Source of the DNA: an uncultured Clostridia bacterium
GTDB lineage: Bacteria > Bacillota > Clostridia > Oscillospirales > Ruminococcaceae
Assembly (NCBI GenBank): GCA_945931735.1
Contig: CAMEPN010000030.1
Location: 1-10,138, forward strand
Direction: 5' to 3'
DNA: 10,138 bases
Shown here: positions 1 through 7,688 of the stretch, one piece after another
Numbering within the stretch: the stretch's first letter is position 1
Layout: each line of letters opens with the position of its first letter
The notes under the pieces: generated by a model
Seen by the model: the letters and a program-made list of their open reading frames with translations, nothing else
What the model was told of the DNA's origin: nothing
Database searches by the model: none
Translations under genes and position numbers: made by a program

Positions 1-275
1 CTGTAAGGCTGTCTGTGACCCATTTTTCTCTTAGAGCTCTTCTTGGGCTTGTAAGTGAAAACTGTGATCTTCTTAGCCTTGCCGTTCTTCAGGAGAGTAG
101 CCTTGACGGAAGCGCCTTCAACATAGGGAGCGCCAACGGTCACGCCGTCATCCTTGCCTACCATGATAACCTTGTCGAATGTAACTTCGCCCTCGGCTTC
201 AAGCTTCTCGATGAAAACGATGTCGCCTTCCTTGACCTGATACTGCTTTCCGCCTGTTTCGATTACTGCGTACAT
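1..275 (-). CDS. rplU: Ribosomal protein L21, 3' end beyond window
   Basis: This is the N-terminal part of large-subunit ribosomal protein L21, which binds 23S rRNA in the 50S subunit. The reading frame runs leftward from the ATG at 275-273 and leaves the window after 91 codons, so only the last few residues and the stop are missing (L21 is usually about 100 aa). The translation begins [14 protein letters not shown], the hallmark L21 N terminus, and later shows the family's basic segment [25 protein letters not shown] ribosome binding site lies just upstream of the ATG. The gene is normally first in an rplU-(ysxB)-rpmA operon; the partners would be to the left. A perfect promoter precedes it, and a leader of about 79 nt separates promoter and start. 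Identification is secure. Confidence 0.97.
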   Translation of the reverse strand, partial: MYAVIETGGKQYQVKEGDIVFIEKLEAEGEVTFDKVIMVGKDDGVTVGAPYVEGASVKATLLKNGKAKKITVFTYKPKKSSKRKMGHRQPY

Positions 276-354
276 ATTTTTTACCTCATTTTATCAGACT
301 CGCTGTGTCGGGGCGGTTTTTATAAACACTTACAATATACCCTGCACATGCGGC
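276..354 (-). promoter_or_regulatory. rplU 5' leader, candidate L21 autoregulatory leader
   Basis: About 79 nt lie between the predicted transcription start (near 354) and the rplU ATG. Firmicutes often carry a structured L21 leader RNA here that controls the operon by ribosomal-protein feedback (established family knowledge). In this leader I see only short self-complementary pieces, such as GCATGTGC and a possible GTGT/ACAC pairing, so assignment to that RNA family is by position, not by a recognised fold. A covariance-model search of 276-360 on the minus strand would settle it. Confidence 0.3.
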
Positions 355-360
355 TTTATT

Positions 361-389
361 ATTATATCACACCGAAACGGCTTTGTCAA
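361..389 (-). promoter_or_regulatory. Perfect-consensus sigma-A promoter of rplU
   Basis: On the minus strand TTGACA (389-384) and TATAAT (366-361) are separated by exactly 17 bases. Both hexamers match the housekeeping consensus with no mismatch, as expected for a strongly expressed ribosomal protein operon. The start of transcription should fall near 354. Confidence 0.85.
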
Positions 390-469
390 GGGCTTTATAA
401 AGATTTTTTCCGATTTTTCCAAAGCTTCATGAGGTTTTACGATATACTATAATAATTGTGCAGTATCTA

Positions 470-498
470 TTGACAAAATAAACGAGCGGTGATATACT
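470..498 (+). promoter_or_regulatory. Sigma-A promoter of the orphan membrane protein gene
   Basis: TTGACA (470-475) and TATACT (493-498) with a 17-base spacer, one mismatch in the -10 box. Transcription would start near 505, giving a leader of about 70 nt before the ATG at 575. It diverges from the rplU promoter, the two -35 boxes lying about 80 bases apart. Confidence 0.75.
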
Positions 499-574
499 TC
501 AAAATAAGAGAAAACCGCATTTCCGACAAACGAGCCTCGAAATACGGAAATTTACCCAAAAAGGAGAGTTGAAT

Positions 575-1360
575 ATGAAAAACGAAAAAACAGGAGCCGC
601 GGATAAGGCAAAGCTTATCTTCCTTATGCTGTATTTCCTCATTCTGACCGTTGAGCGCATTATCAGCCTTGTCAGCGTGTTCACGGGAGATATCGCGGGA
701 TACGACGGGCTGGAATGGTATATGACCGGACTTACGGTCTGCTCCATAATCGGCGCGTATGCCTACATACTTACGCGGTGCCGCATAAACGTCAAGAGAT
801 ATTCCAACGGAAAGGTGTCCGCCTCGCCCTCTCCCGACGAAAACACGTTCGGCAGCCTTGCCGTTGCGGCGGGAATACTCCTCCTCGGCGGAATGGTGCA
901 TACCGAGGGGACAATACCTCCGATACAGTTCGCCTCCTACGGAATGATACTTGTGTCAATGGCGATACATACCGTTCAGAAAATTAAGGAAAACGGCGGC
1001 GCGCTCATGCGCTGGCTTTCGTTCGGGTATATCGTCGCGTTTTCAATGTCTATCCCCGTGGTGTATCATACGCAGATCGAGCTTTCGTGGCTGTTCATTC
1101 CGCTTGAGATAGCGGTGTCTGCGGGCATGGTGCTGCTGTTCACCGTTATGCTCAGGGGCTTTTACATCGGCGACGGGATATACAGCTTCGCAGCCGCGCC
1201 TTTTGTTACAGCGCTTGTCGGCGATGCCGCAGTGCTGGCGCTTCGTTGGAACGAGGAGATAAACTTCTTCGTGCTTATTTTCATTTGCGTGACAGCCGTA
1301 CTTTTCGCCGCGGGTCAGATATGCTCCGCGAGAAAATGGAAAACAAAGAACGGCAACTGA
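575..1360 (+). CDS. Multi-spanning integral membrane protein, function unknown
   Basis: I do not recognise the family. The 261-residue product has about eight hydrophobic stretches that could cross the membrane: residues 13-36, 47-67, 92-109, 117-135, 147-164, 170-194, 202-223 and 229-250. It has a basic C-terminal tail (SARKWKTKNGN) and a positively charged loop after the second segment (RCRINVKRYSNGK). There is no signal peptide, transporter motif or obvious catalytic motif. ATG 575 is chosen because AAGGAG at 561-566 lies 8 bases before it; an in-frame TTG at 569 is only 2 bases from that site. The gene is monocistronic: its own promoter stands upstream and a strong terminator begins 14 bases after its TGA. 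It is convergent with the protease cluster. A sensor or small transporter component are possibilities, without evidence. Confidence 0.85.
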   Translation: MKNEKTGAADKAKLIFLMLYFLILTVERIISLVSVFTGDIAGYDGLEWYMTGLTVCSIIGAYAYILTRCRINVKRYSNGKVSASPSPDENTFGSLAVAAGILLLGGMVHTEGTIPPIQFASYGMILVSMAIHTVQKIKENGGALMRWLSFGYIVAFSMSIPVVYHTQIELSWLFIPLEIAVSAGMVLLFTVMLRGFYIGDGIYSFAAAPFVTALVGDAAVLALRWNEEINFFVLIFICVTAVLFAAGQICSARKWKTKNGN

Positions 1361-1374
1361 CCGGAAAATAACAT

Positions 1375-1411
1375 CGCCGCCCGCGGTAAAATGCCGAGGG
1401 CGGCGTTTTTT
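1375..1411 (+). terminator. Strong intrinsic terminator after the membrane protein gene
   Basis: CGCCGCCC (1375-1382) pairs with GGGCGGCG (1398-1405), and an inner CGG (1384-1386) can pair with CCG (1394-1396). Six T residues follow at 1406-1411. On the minus strand the same hairpin is followed only by a weakly U-rich run, so it may also partly stop transcripts coming from the convergent protease gene. No other terminator was seen in 1412-1553. Confidence 0.9.
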
Positions 1412-1553
1412 CTGCGTTTTTCCCGCCGCCGAAAATGACGTCGGGAAAATCTGCCGGAGGACTTTAACAATACATTGTTCGTGTTATTGCGAATATATTT
1501 GACAGGGCGGTCACGATCATATAGACAGGCTGTTCAAAAGCAGACTGCTCGTC

Positions 1554-3704
1554 TTATTCAAGCTCCTCGCGGTAGAAAAAAATACTTCCGTCCTCTTCAC
1601 AGGTGAAGGTCACGGTGTCGGTATAATAGCAGTTTCCGTAAACGTCATACAGCGACATTGAATAGCTGTAATCGCCTTCGTACAGCGGTTCATAATCGAT
1701 CTTGATATCGCCGTTTACGACATAATCGTCCGACTCGATGTATTCAAACTCATCACCGCCGTCGAAAGCAACAAGATACAGCGGAGTTATGACATCTCCG
1801 TCCCTGAGGGATATGGTTTCCCTTGCCGCCGCGCCCGTATAGGGGTCAATTCCCGACCATACGCCGATAACGTTCCACTGTCCGACATTCCAGTCGTACT
1901 CGATACGCAGATTTGTCTGCTCGCCGTTGAGCAGTATCGGGCCGGTGAAAACGCTGACGTCGTCCGTGACATACACTGCCTCTATCAGAAGAGGTGTACC
2001 GTCCAGCGACGGCCATGTGCCATCAAAGTCATCTGTGATGATCATGCTGTCGTAGTCTATGAAAACATTATCGTCCTCGCCGAGATATACGCTGATATCG
2101 CCCAGCTCCGCGAACAGGCTGCACGCCGCATAGTTGAATGCGTCCATATCGGAAGGCTGCACTGTATAGGTGCCCACTTCGTCAAAGTATACGTCTTCAA
2201 CATTGATGGTGCTGTCGTCGCTTATCGCGGTAAAATCGCCGTTATTCGAGCCGATATCGTCGTCGGCGGAATAGCCGTAATCCCATATATCGTCGCAGTC
2301 GTCAAGGATATAGCTGTTGTCGTAGCCGAAAATATCGCCGCCTGTCGTGCCGTAAGCCGCCTGATCCACAAACGCGAGATAGTAGCTTCCGGTGCATATC
2401 TCCGAGAAAATCGACAGCTCCTGCGAGCCTTGAACGCACAGCGGATAATACAGCGAAAGTCCGCCCGCGCCGCTGTGCTGCGTGCCGTTCACGCTGCAAA
2501 CTATCGCATTTTCAAGCTTCACAAGCGTGTCCGCAGCATTGGGAGCATACGGCTGCACCGCGTTAAGCAGCCCCTTGAGGTCGACCATGTTGGTATAGAC
2601 CTCGCTGAGGTTGTTTCCGCCGAAATTATCTGCGCCGTAGATAGCACGGGCTATGTCGTTAAAGCTGCCGCTCTCGTACATTTCCTTTGCCGTCTTGTCA
2701 AAGGAAATAACAAGCTCGTCGATCGCGGAAAGGTCGATTATCGCGAACGTCGCACCCTCGTAATCGCCGCTGTCGACGCAGTGCTGATAATAGCTCGGAC
2801 ACTGCATTTGTCCAAGCTCCGCGCCGTCCGCTGCGGGATTTTCCGCGAGGAAGTTCATTATGTCGGTGTAATTCCAGCCGCCGCCCGGCTCGGTTTCCTC
2901 GGAGGCGAACATATAATTCGCATAAGGAACAAGTATATTTGCCGTTTCGAGCGCGCTCATAAGGCAGGCGTCAAAGCCGATAAACTCGAATTTATCGGTC
3001 ATCTCGTCATACACGGAATTAAGCGCCTCGTCAATTTCCCTCAGCGACAGGCTGTCGCTGTCGTGGAGCTGGTCGAAGCACACGCCGCTTATACTTCCGC
3101 CGCCGTGATCCCAGAACACAAGCCCCATGTTCTCGGCAGGGTAATTCTCAATTCCCCACGAAACAAAGTCCGCAAGGGTGTCCGCGCTTCCCATGCTCGC
3201 GTTTGCTATCTCGTCGACAAGCTCCACATCGCCGTCAATGTTCACGAAACGCTGAATGGTGCTTTTCGAGAAACCGTACGCCCACTGAGAAGTGCCGCCC
3301 GTCTGATAAACGATATGCACGTCGTCGCTGTACTGCGCGCTTATCGCCTCGTAGATATCGGTGCTCGCTGCCTGATAGTCGCTTTCTAGGTCGGTGCCGC
3401 AAAGGTAGACGAGAATCGTCCAGCCGCTGTCGCCCATAGCCTTGCTCTCGGCGCGGGTGCGGCGGTTTATGCCGAGGTTTCCGCCGCTCATGGAGAGCTG
3501 CGTCGCGCCGTCGGAATAGCCGCGCTCCCCGCCGTCGCTTTCCGCGGCGTCGGGGGCGTCGTTTGTATGGGAGGATTGAATCGGATCTTCTGTTTCGGGC
3601 GCTTCGTCCGTAAAGTCAAGCTCGTCAACAGTGCCCGAGCAGCCGGAAAGCGCCAATACTGCCGCCGCGGTCAATGCGGCGATAAAGGATCTTCTTTTGT
3701 TCAT
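1554..3704 (-). CDS. Clostripain-family (peptidase C11) cysteine protease lipoprotein
   Basis: A predicted surface-anchored cysteine protease of 716 aa. Residues 1-21 are a lipoprotein signal peptide ending in the lipobox LSGC, with Cys22 the lipidation site. An acidic, disordered linker (about 23-90) follows, then the C11 domain starting near WTILVYLCGTD (95-105). The catalytic His is in FWDHGGG (His200) and the catalytic Cys in GFDACLMS (Cys247), the two signature motifs of clostripain-like caspase-fold proteases. Family members cleave after Arg or Lys and often self-process; the linker's NRRTR (80-84) is a plausible self-cleavage site (inference). The region around 480-520 is rich in Asp and Tyr, and the C-terminal half is beta-rich and unassigned. 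CGGAG lies 6 bases before the ATG. It is the last gene of the minus-strand cluster, 18 nt after the membrane protein gene. Confidence 0.93.
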   Translation of the reverse strand: MNKRRSFIAALTAAAVLALSGCSGTVDELDFTDEAPETEDPIQSSHTNDAPDAAESDGGERGYSDGATQLSMSGGNLGINRRTRAESKAMGDSGWTILVYLCGTDLESDYQAASTDIYEAISAQYSDDVHIVYQTGGTSQWAYGFSKSTIQRFVNIDGDVELVDEIANASMGSADTLADFVSWGIENYPAENMGLVFWDHGGGSISGVCFDQLHDSDSLSLREIDEALNSVYDEMTDKFEFIGFDACLMSALETANILVPYANYMFASEETEPGGGWNYTDIMNFLAENPAADGAELGQMQCPSYYQHCVDSGDYEGATFAIIDLSAIDELVISFDKTAKEMYESGSFNDIARAIYGADNFGGNNLSEVYTNMVDLKGLLNAVQPYAPNAADTLVKLENAIVCSVNGTQHSGAGGLSLYYPLCVQGSQELSIFSEICTGSYYLAFVDQAAYGTTGGDIFGYDNSYILDDCDDIWDYGYSADDDIGSNNGDFTAISDDSTINVEDVYFDEVGTYTVQPSDMDAFNYAACSLFAELGDISVYLGEDDNVFIDYDSMIITDDFDGTWPSLDGTPLLIEAVYVTDDVSVFTGPILLNGEQTNLRIEYDWNVGQWNVIGVWSGIDPYTGAAARETISLRDGDVITPLYLVAFDGGDEFEYIESDDYVVNGDIKIDYEPLYEGDYSYSMSLYDVYGNCYYTDTVTFTCEEDGSIFFYREELE

Positions 3705-3722
3705 ATGTATCTCCGGAATAAA

Positions 3723-4493
3723 TTATCCTCCGAAAAAGCTGAGGAAGTTGAAGCCTGTGGGGAACGGAATGGTGAACATATAGACAGTTCCGAAAAGGAA
3801 GCCCGCGATAGCAATGATCGTTATGAGCATTCTGTTGGGCAGTCTGCGGAATGTTCCGACAATACCGAGCATGAACAGTACAACGGAGTAAATTACCGTT
3901 ACAAGGTTGAATGTATCGCCCTTGGTGTTGTCAGCCTGACCCTCGGCAAGCACTGCGTCGCTCTCGGCAAGCACATCTCTTGCGTCGTCATAGTAGCTGT
4001 CTACAAAATCCGCGTCGCTGAACGGGCTGGTGGTAGAAAGCTCGCTGTTTTCGACCCAATAGATTATCTGATCCGCGTCGAACTCGAAATCATACCCGAT
4101 GCGCTCTGCGATGTCGGCAGTAAGGTTGTCAGCGCAGATGAACTTGATCTTGTATGCGCTCTCATACATCTGGTCTTCGTTTCCTGTCTGCGCGGCATAG
4201 AGTATCTCGACCTGATAGTCGCTTATCATGTTCCATACCTGCATATCCTGCATGAGCGTCTGCGAAGCCTCGTTCCACATGGAGTTGCCCTCTGCGGAGA
4301 GGTTGTTGCTCTTGGTGTAGTGGGTGGACATATTGCCGCCGTGCAGCGAGCCTATCCACGAAGCCCATGCCGTTGCGAGCGCCGTTATGCCGAGGAAAAT
4401 CGCGATAACTATTTCAAGGATATCCTCCTTGCTGCGCTTCTGCTTTGCGGGAGCAGTTTCCTGTACCGTTTAGGTTACATTCTGTTCTTCCAT
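3723..4493 (-). pseudogene. Three-TM membrane protein disrupted by in-frame TAA at codon 8
   Basis: The real start is probably ATG 4493-4491, preceded by GAGGT with 7-base spacing. That frame reads MEEQNVT, then TAA (4472-4470), then continues as TVQETAPAKQKRSKED and a transmembrane segment (about residues 25-47, ending ATAWASWIGSLHGGN). A soluble part of about 140 residues follows, then two more membrane segments (about 195-215 and 222-242). Restored length is 256 aa. Without readthrough, the first ATG after the stop is at 4331, which lacks a ribosome binding site and would lose the first membrane segment. No ATG, GTG or TTG lies between. The TM plus ATAWASW..SLHGG followed by a Trp/Asn-rich helix resembles a class of uncharacterised three-TM membrane proteins; function unknown. 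It sits 18 nt from both neighbours, so it belongs to the protease operon. The stop could be a real nonsense mutation (CAA to TAA is the simplest path) or a sequence error. Confidence 0.75.
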
Positions 4494-4511
4494 AATACAG
4501 ACCTCTCCTAA

Positions 4512-4976
4512 TTATTCTTCGCTGTATTCTTCGTAATACTCCTCTGAACCGCCCTCGTTCTCATCGTTTGCGGTTGCTGCGGTAAGGTCTGCGGTGCCCC
4601 TCTTCATAACATCGTCCTCGGAACCGCCGCTTACAGAAGCCATCTTGAAGTTCAGAGTATCGTTGTCAGCCTTGTATTCAACAGACATTATGATGTTGCC
4701 GGAATCGTCGAGGCACTCAAAGCCGTTGCCCCTTACCTGAATTTTGTAGGTGATGGAGCCTGTGTAGCTCGTCATTGTAAAGGAATCATCGGTAACTGTC
4801 GCGTTCATGGTAACGAAAGCAGGGTCAACGCCGTTCATTTCGGCAAGCTCTTCAACGGTCTTTCCCGCCGCAGTGTCCAGCGTCCAGCTGCCCTTTACCT
4901 TGCTCATGTCAAGTCCGCAGGCAGTGCATCATACCAGAACTGCCGCCATAAGTACCATTGCAATAATCTTCTTCAT
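4512..4976 (-). pseudogene. Small secreted lipoprotein with in-frame TGA in its signal peptide
   Basis: ATG 4976-4974 has AAGGAG 10 bases upstream and opens a classic signal peptide, MKKIIAMVLMAAVLV, followed by TGA (4931-4929) and then CTACGLDMSKVKGSW. The frame continues to TAA at 4514-4512, giving 154 aa if the stop is restored. If the stop codon were GGA, the lipobox would be LVGC. The next ATG (4907) gives 131 aa but has no ribosome binding site and no export signal, so it is unlikely to be the natural start. The mature part is beta-rich: KGSWTLDTAAGKT, then TDDSFTMTSYTGSITYKIQVRG, like small lipocalin-like or META-like lipoproteins (weak resemblance). The last 14 residues are acidic and Tyr-rich (EGGSEEYYEEYSEE). 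It is the first gene of the cluster, 18 nt before the three-TM protein gene. Function unknown. Confidence 0.75.
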
Positions 4977-5067
4977 AAAATTAATTCTCCTTTGAGTAAT
5001 AATTTCGCGGAAATCCGCTTGTTTTATTCTACTACTTATCGGAGATAAGGGTGAGTTGTTATTAAAT

Positions 5068-7425
5068 TCATATTATCTTGATTTCCCGCGCGATCATTAC
5101 CGCCTCGGTCTTGTTTTTCGCGCCGAGCCTGCGGTACAGCTCCTTAATGCGGGAGCGCAGCGTTTCATAGTTCATGCCGAGCCTTTCGGCAGCCTTCTGT
5201 ACCGAAAGCCCCTCCGCAAGGCAGGCGAGAATGCGAATGTCAATAGGAGAGATGTCCGCCGCGCTTATCTTGTCTGCCTTAAGGTAAAGCGGATATCTTC
5301 TCGCGACCTTTCCCGTGGCTTCGACTACCGACTCGAACCACTTCGGGTCGATCTTCCTGTCTGCTTCGCAAAGCCCGCGGCACTCGTTAAGAAGCGGGAA
5401 CACCGCCGCGACCTCTCTCGAAATGATCGGCACGAACCTGTATTCGCATATCCTTTCGAGCGCTCTGACGAACTCGTCCTTCCATTCGGAGCCGTGCCTA
5501 TATCTGACGATCGCCGTGAGTATGGACAGCTCCATTTCAATGAACTTCCTGTCGCATTTTTCGGCGTAATACCGCATGGACTCGATAAGCGAAAACGCCC
5601 TGTCCGGCTCGCCCGCGGCAATGTAGCAGCGTATCTTCGTAAGGTGGAGGTAGCGTTCCATTGCAACGAACGCCTCGTTTTCGTCGGGCGCGTTTTTAAA
5701 CCATTCGCCGACTATCGCCGCGTTGCCCTCCATCAGCGCTATGCGGCAGCGAAGCGCGTCTATCGTGGGAAACATACGGTTTATCCCCTCGCGCTTTGCG
5801 ATCTTTTCAAAGGAGTCAAGCAGGCTCTTTGCCGCGTCGGGATTTCCCGAAACCATATGCTGACGGATAAGCACCGCGTTCGCCGCGAAGCAAAGCTCCG
5901 TCTTTCCGCCCGATTCTGCCTCAAGCTTCGCCTTTGATACAAGCGAGATTATCTCGTAGGGGTCGCCGCCCTTTTCAAAGAAGCTCTCCGCAAGCGCGGC
6001 GTTTACCAGACCCTTGCCGTATTTTCCGAGGAACGTTGATACCAGCTTCCCCGCCATCGCCGCTATCTCGCGGTCATGCTTGCTCCATTCGCAGAAGTCC
6101 TTTCCGCCGTTCATAAGCGAGGGCTGATTGCTCGTCACGGACAGCTCCGGAAAAGGAATTGACTTATCTTTAAGCAGAGTGTAGCAGCTTTTGATAAGCT
6201 CCAGAATGTTCTTGCTGCCAAGATGAGGAAGCGATATGTCAAGATAAGCAAGCTGCCGCGTCGCCTCGCGGTATTCCGAGCCTTTGGCGGAGTCGCGGTA
6301 TTTCCTGAGCGTGTTGTACCAGTATTCGCTTTTATCAAAATCCAGCAGCATGGAACACAGCATCGACATTGCCGACATCAGATAAACGCTTCCGCATATA
6401 TCCTCATCGGACAGCATGAGGTAATATTTCCTCATTTCGATGTAATAGCCCGATTCGGGGCATTTACGCGCGTTGCGGAGCAGCAGCTCCCTAATCCGCC
6501 CCGTTTCGTTATATTTCACATACAGGTCGAGCGCCTTGTTGTCCTCGTCGTGCGCTTCGTAATATCCGCCCGCAAGCAGCGCGAAATTCCTAATCTCGCT
6601 CTGCGGAAACTCCTTGACCGCCTTGTTTTGCAGCACTTCTCTGAACTGAAAACGGATAGTGTAGACGTTGTTCTTCTTATCAATAAAATTTCCCGCGTCC
6701 ATTGCCCGCTCGATAAGCCCGCAGGCGGCGGAATTTCCCGTTATCATAACGGCAAGCTCTTCGGAAAACTCCTCGACTATACTCACTTTCATAAGAAAAT
6801 CCACAAGCTCGGTGTTAAGCGTGGAGATTATGTTCTCCTCATAATACCGCTTCACCGTGTCAAGGTTCTTTTCGTAAAGCTCTTTTCCTATCCTGTCGCC
6901 CGCAACGAGCCGCTGGGCGGTGTATTTCACACCGATCATATTGCCCTCGCAGCATTTTTGCTGATAATTCAGCTCGTCCTCAGTTAGTATTATCCCCTCG
7001 GAGCGCATATATCGGTCAATTCCCTCAGCGGTGAGCGCGAGGTCCTCCTCGGTTATAAGTATCATATTCCGCTTGATAAAGCTGTCGAACAGCCAGCTTG
7101 GCATTCTGCTCCGCCCCGAAATGATGAGCCATAGCTTCTTCCTGCCTAACAGGGAAACGATCGCGCTTCTTTTTTCGTCGTCCTCCACCGCGTTCACGTT
7201 GTCTATAACCACCGTGTCCGTGCAGTCGTCTGGGATAAGCGACAGGTCGCAGGAGTCCTGTTCGCAGAGTATGTAAATATACCGCTGATTTTTGAAATAC
7301 TGACGAATGAGTTCGGTCTTTCCGTAGCCCGTCGCGCCGTAGATATATACGCTCTGCCGCAGCAGCTTCGCCGCGTCCAGCTTCTTGAACGCCTGAACAG
7401 GCTTGATATATTCACCCAAAACCAA
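5068..7425 (-). CDS. STAND-type ATPase transcriptional regulator with LuxR HTH (MalT/LAL-like)
   Basis: A large one-protein signal sensor and transcription factor, 785 aa. The N terminus holds a P-loop NTPase: Walker A GATGYGKT (30-37) and Walker B VVIDN (72-76), with LIISGR as a likely sensor strand. The middle (about 280-710) is helical and repeat-like, as in the TPR-type sensing arm of MalT/LAL regulators. The C terminus (about 723-785) is a LuxR-type helix-turn-helix: DIRILACLAEGLSVQKAAERLG, then NYETLRSRIKELYRRLGA. In this family ATP and an inducer drive oligomerisation and promoter activation. Start: TTG 7425, with TTG 7419 equally possible; GAGGTG is 4 or 10 bases upstream, and TGA stands in frame just before. 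It lies between the transglutaminase gene and the protease cluster, all on the same strand, and 91 nt before the lipoprotein gene, so these are its likely targets. The ligand is unknown. Confidence 0.88.
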   Translation of the reverse strand: MVLGEYIKPVQAFKKLDAAKLLRQSVYIYGATGYGKTELIRQYFKNQRYIYILCEQDSCDLSLIPDDCTDTVVIDNVNAVEDDEKRSAIVSLLGRKKLWLIISGRSRMPSWLFDSFIKRNMILITEEDLALTAEGIDRYMRSEGIILTEDELNYQQKCCEGNMIGVKYTAQRLVAGDRIGKELYEKNLDTVKRYYEENIISTLNTELVDFLMKVSIVEEFSEELAVMITGNSAACGLIERAMDAGNFIDKKNNVYTIRFQFREVLQNKAVKEFPQSEIRNFALLAGGYYEAHDEDNKALDLYVKYNETGRIRELLLRNARKCPESGYYIEMRKYYLMLSDEDICGSVYLMSAMSMLCSMLLDFDKSEYWYNTLRKYRDSAKGSEYREATRQLAYLDISLPHLGSKNILELIKSCYTLLKDKSIPFPELSVTSNQPSLMNGGKDFCEWSKHDREIAAMAGKLVSTFLGKYGKGLVNAALAESFFEKGGDPYEIISLVSKAKLEAESGGKTELCFAANAVLIRQHMVSGNPDAAKSLLDSFEKIAKREGINRMFPTIDALRCRIALMEGNAAIVGEWFKNAPDENEAFVAMERYLHLTKIRCYIAAGEPDRAFSLIESMRYYAEKCDRKFIEMELSILTAIVRYRHGSEWKDEFVRALERICEYRFVPIISREVAAVFPLLNECRGLCEADRKIDPKWFESVVEATGKVARRYPLYLKADKISAADISPIDIRILACLAEGLSVQKAAERLGMNYETLRSRIKELYRRLGAKNKTEAVMIAREIKII

Positions 7426-7439
7426 ATCACCTCATTATC

Positions 7440-7468
7440 AGTATACCATATTATTGCGGATTTGTCAT
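7440..7468 (-). promoter_or_regulatory. Sigma-A promoter of the STAND/LuxR regulator
   Basis: On the minus strand ATGACA (7468-7463) and TATACT (7445-7440) are separated by 17 bases, one mismatch in each box. Transcription should start near 7433, only about 8 nt before the TTG at 7425, so the leader would be extremely short and would barely contain the GAGGTG ribosome binding site. Starting at TTG 7419 would leave about 14 nt. Confidence 0.65.
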
Positions 7469-7499
7469 TACTTATATCTCGATCGTTCCTCAAAAATGC

Positions 7500-7688
7500 T
7501 TACCAATAATACTCATCAAAATCGTAATAATCGTCGTAATCGTCATAGTCGTCATAGTCGTCATAGTCGTAATAATCGTCGTAATCGCCATAGTCGTCAT
7601 AATCATCGTAATAACAATCGTCGTCCCGGTCGCCGAAATAATAGCTCTCCCAGTCGTCGTAATTATTATAGTCTATGTCATCATATCA
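7500..7688 (-). pseudogene. Asp/Tyr-rich C-terminal tail of the transglutaminase lipoprotein, cut off by TGA
   Basis: Directly after the TGA at 7688-7686, 61 further codons run in the same frame to a TAA at 7502-7500. Of these residues 27 are Asp and 20 are Tyr, in motifs such as YDDYDDYDD and DDYYD, ending DFDEYYW. The stretch just before the TGA, in the restored frame (IDNWSDEDWDNYWNEMDGWLDSN over about 7690-7758), has the same Asp/Trp/Tyr character. The two therefore read as one domain, and a Trp codon (TGG to TGA) would fit as N-W-YDD. There is no ribosome binding site or start codon, so it is not an independent gene. Part of it is a 9-nt tandem repeat (GACGACTAT). It could bind cations or be modified at tyrosines, but no function is established. 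Confidence 0.7.
7536..7566. repeat. 9-nt tandem repeat encoding Tyr-Asp-Asp
   Basis: The plus strand shows consecutive near-identical copies of CGTCATAGT (minus strand GACGACTAT or a shift of it), followed by degenerate versions towards 7600. Such a repeat can gain or lose units by slippage without breaking frame, so tail length may vary between strains. Confidence 0.65.

Noticed and set aside
1499..1527. Plus-strand TTGACA with a TATAGA-like box, possibly an antisense promoter into the clostripain gene
   Set aside because: Spacing to TATAGA is only 15 bases and the alternatives at 16-17 bases match poorly; no transcript target is evident.
2430..3389. 319-codon plus-strand reading frame opposite the clostripain gene
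   Set aside because: It is the mirror of a strongly supported gene with clear catalytic motifs and has no ribosome binding site; GC-biased third positions of the real gene explain its length.
4929..4931. TGA as selenocysteine
   Set aside because: The codon falls within a hydrophobic signal peptide at the lipobox, with no redox motif (UxxC or CxxU) of a known selenoprotein family and no convincing hairpin directly downstream.
5016..5045. Short inverted repeats (GCGG..CCGC and CTTATC..GATAAG) between the regulator and the small lipoprotein gene, and a 7-base match (ACAAGCG) to the repeat at 9078
   Set aside because: Stems are only 5-6 bp with no U run to make a terminator, and a 7-base match is expected by chance in 10 kb on two strands.
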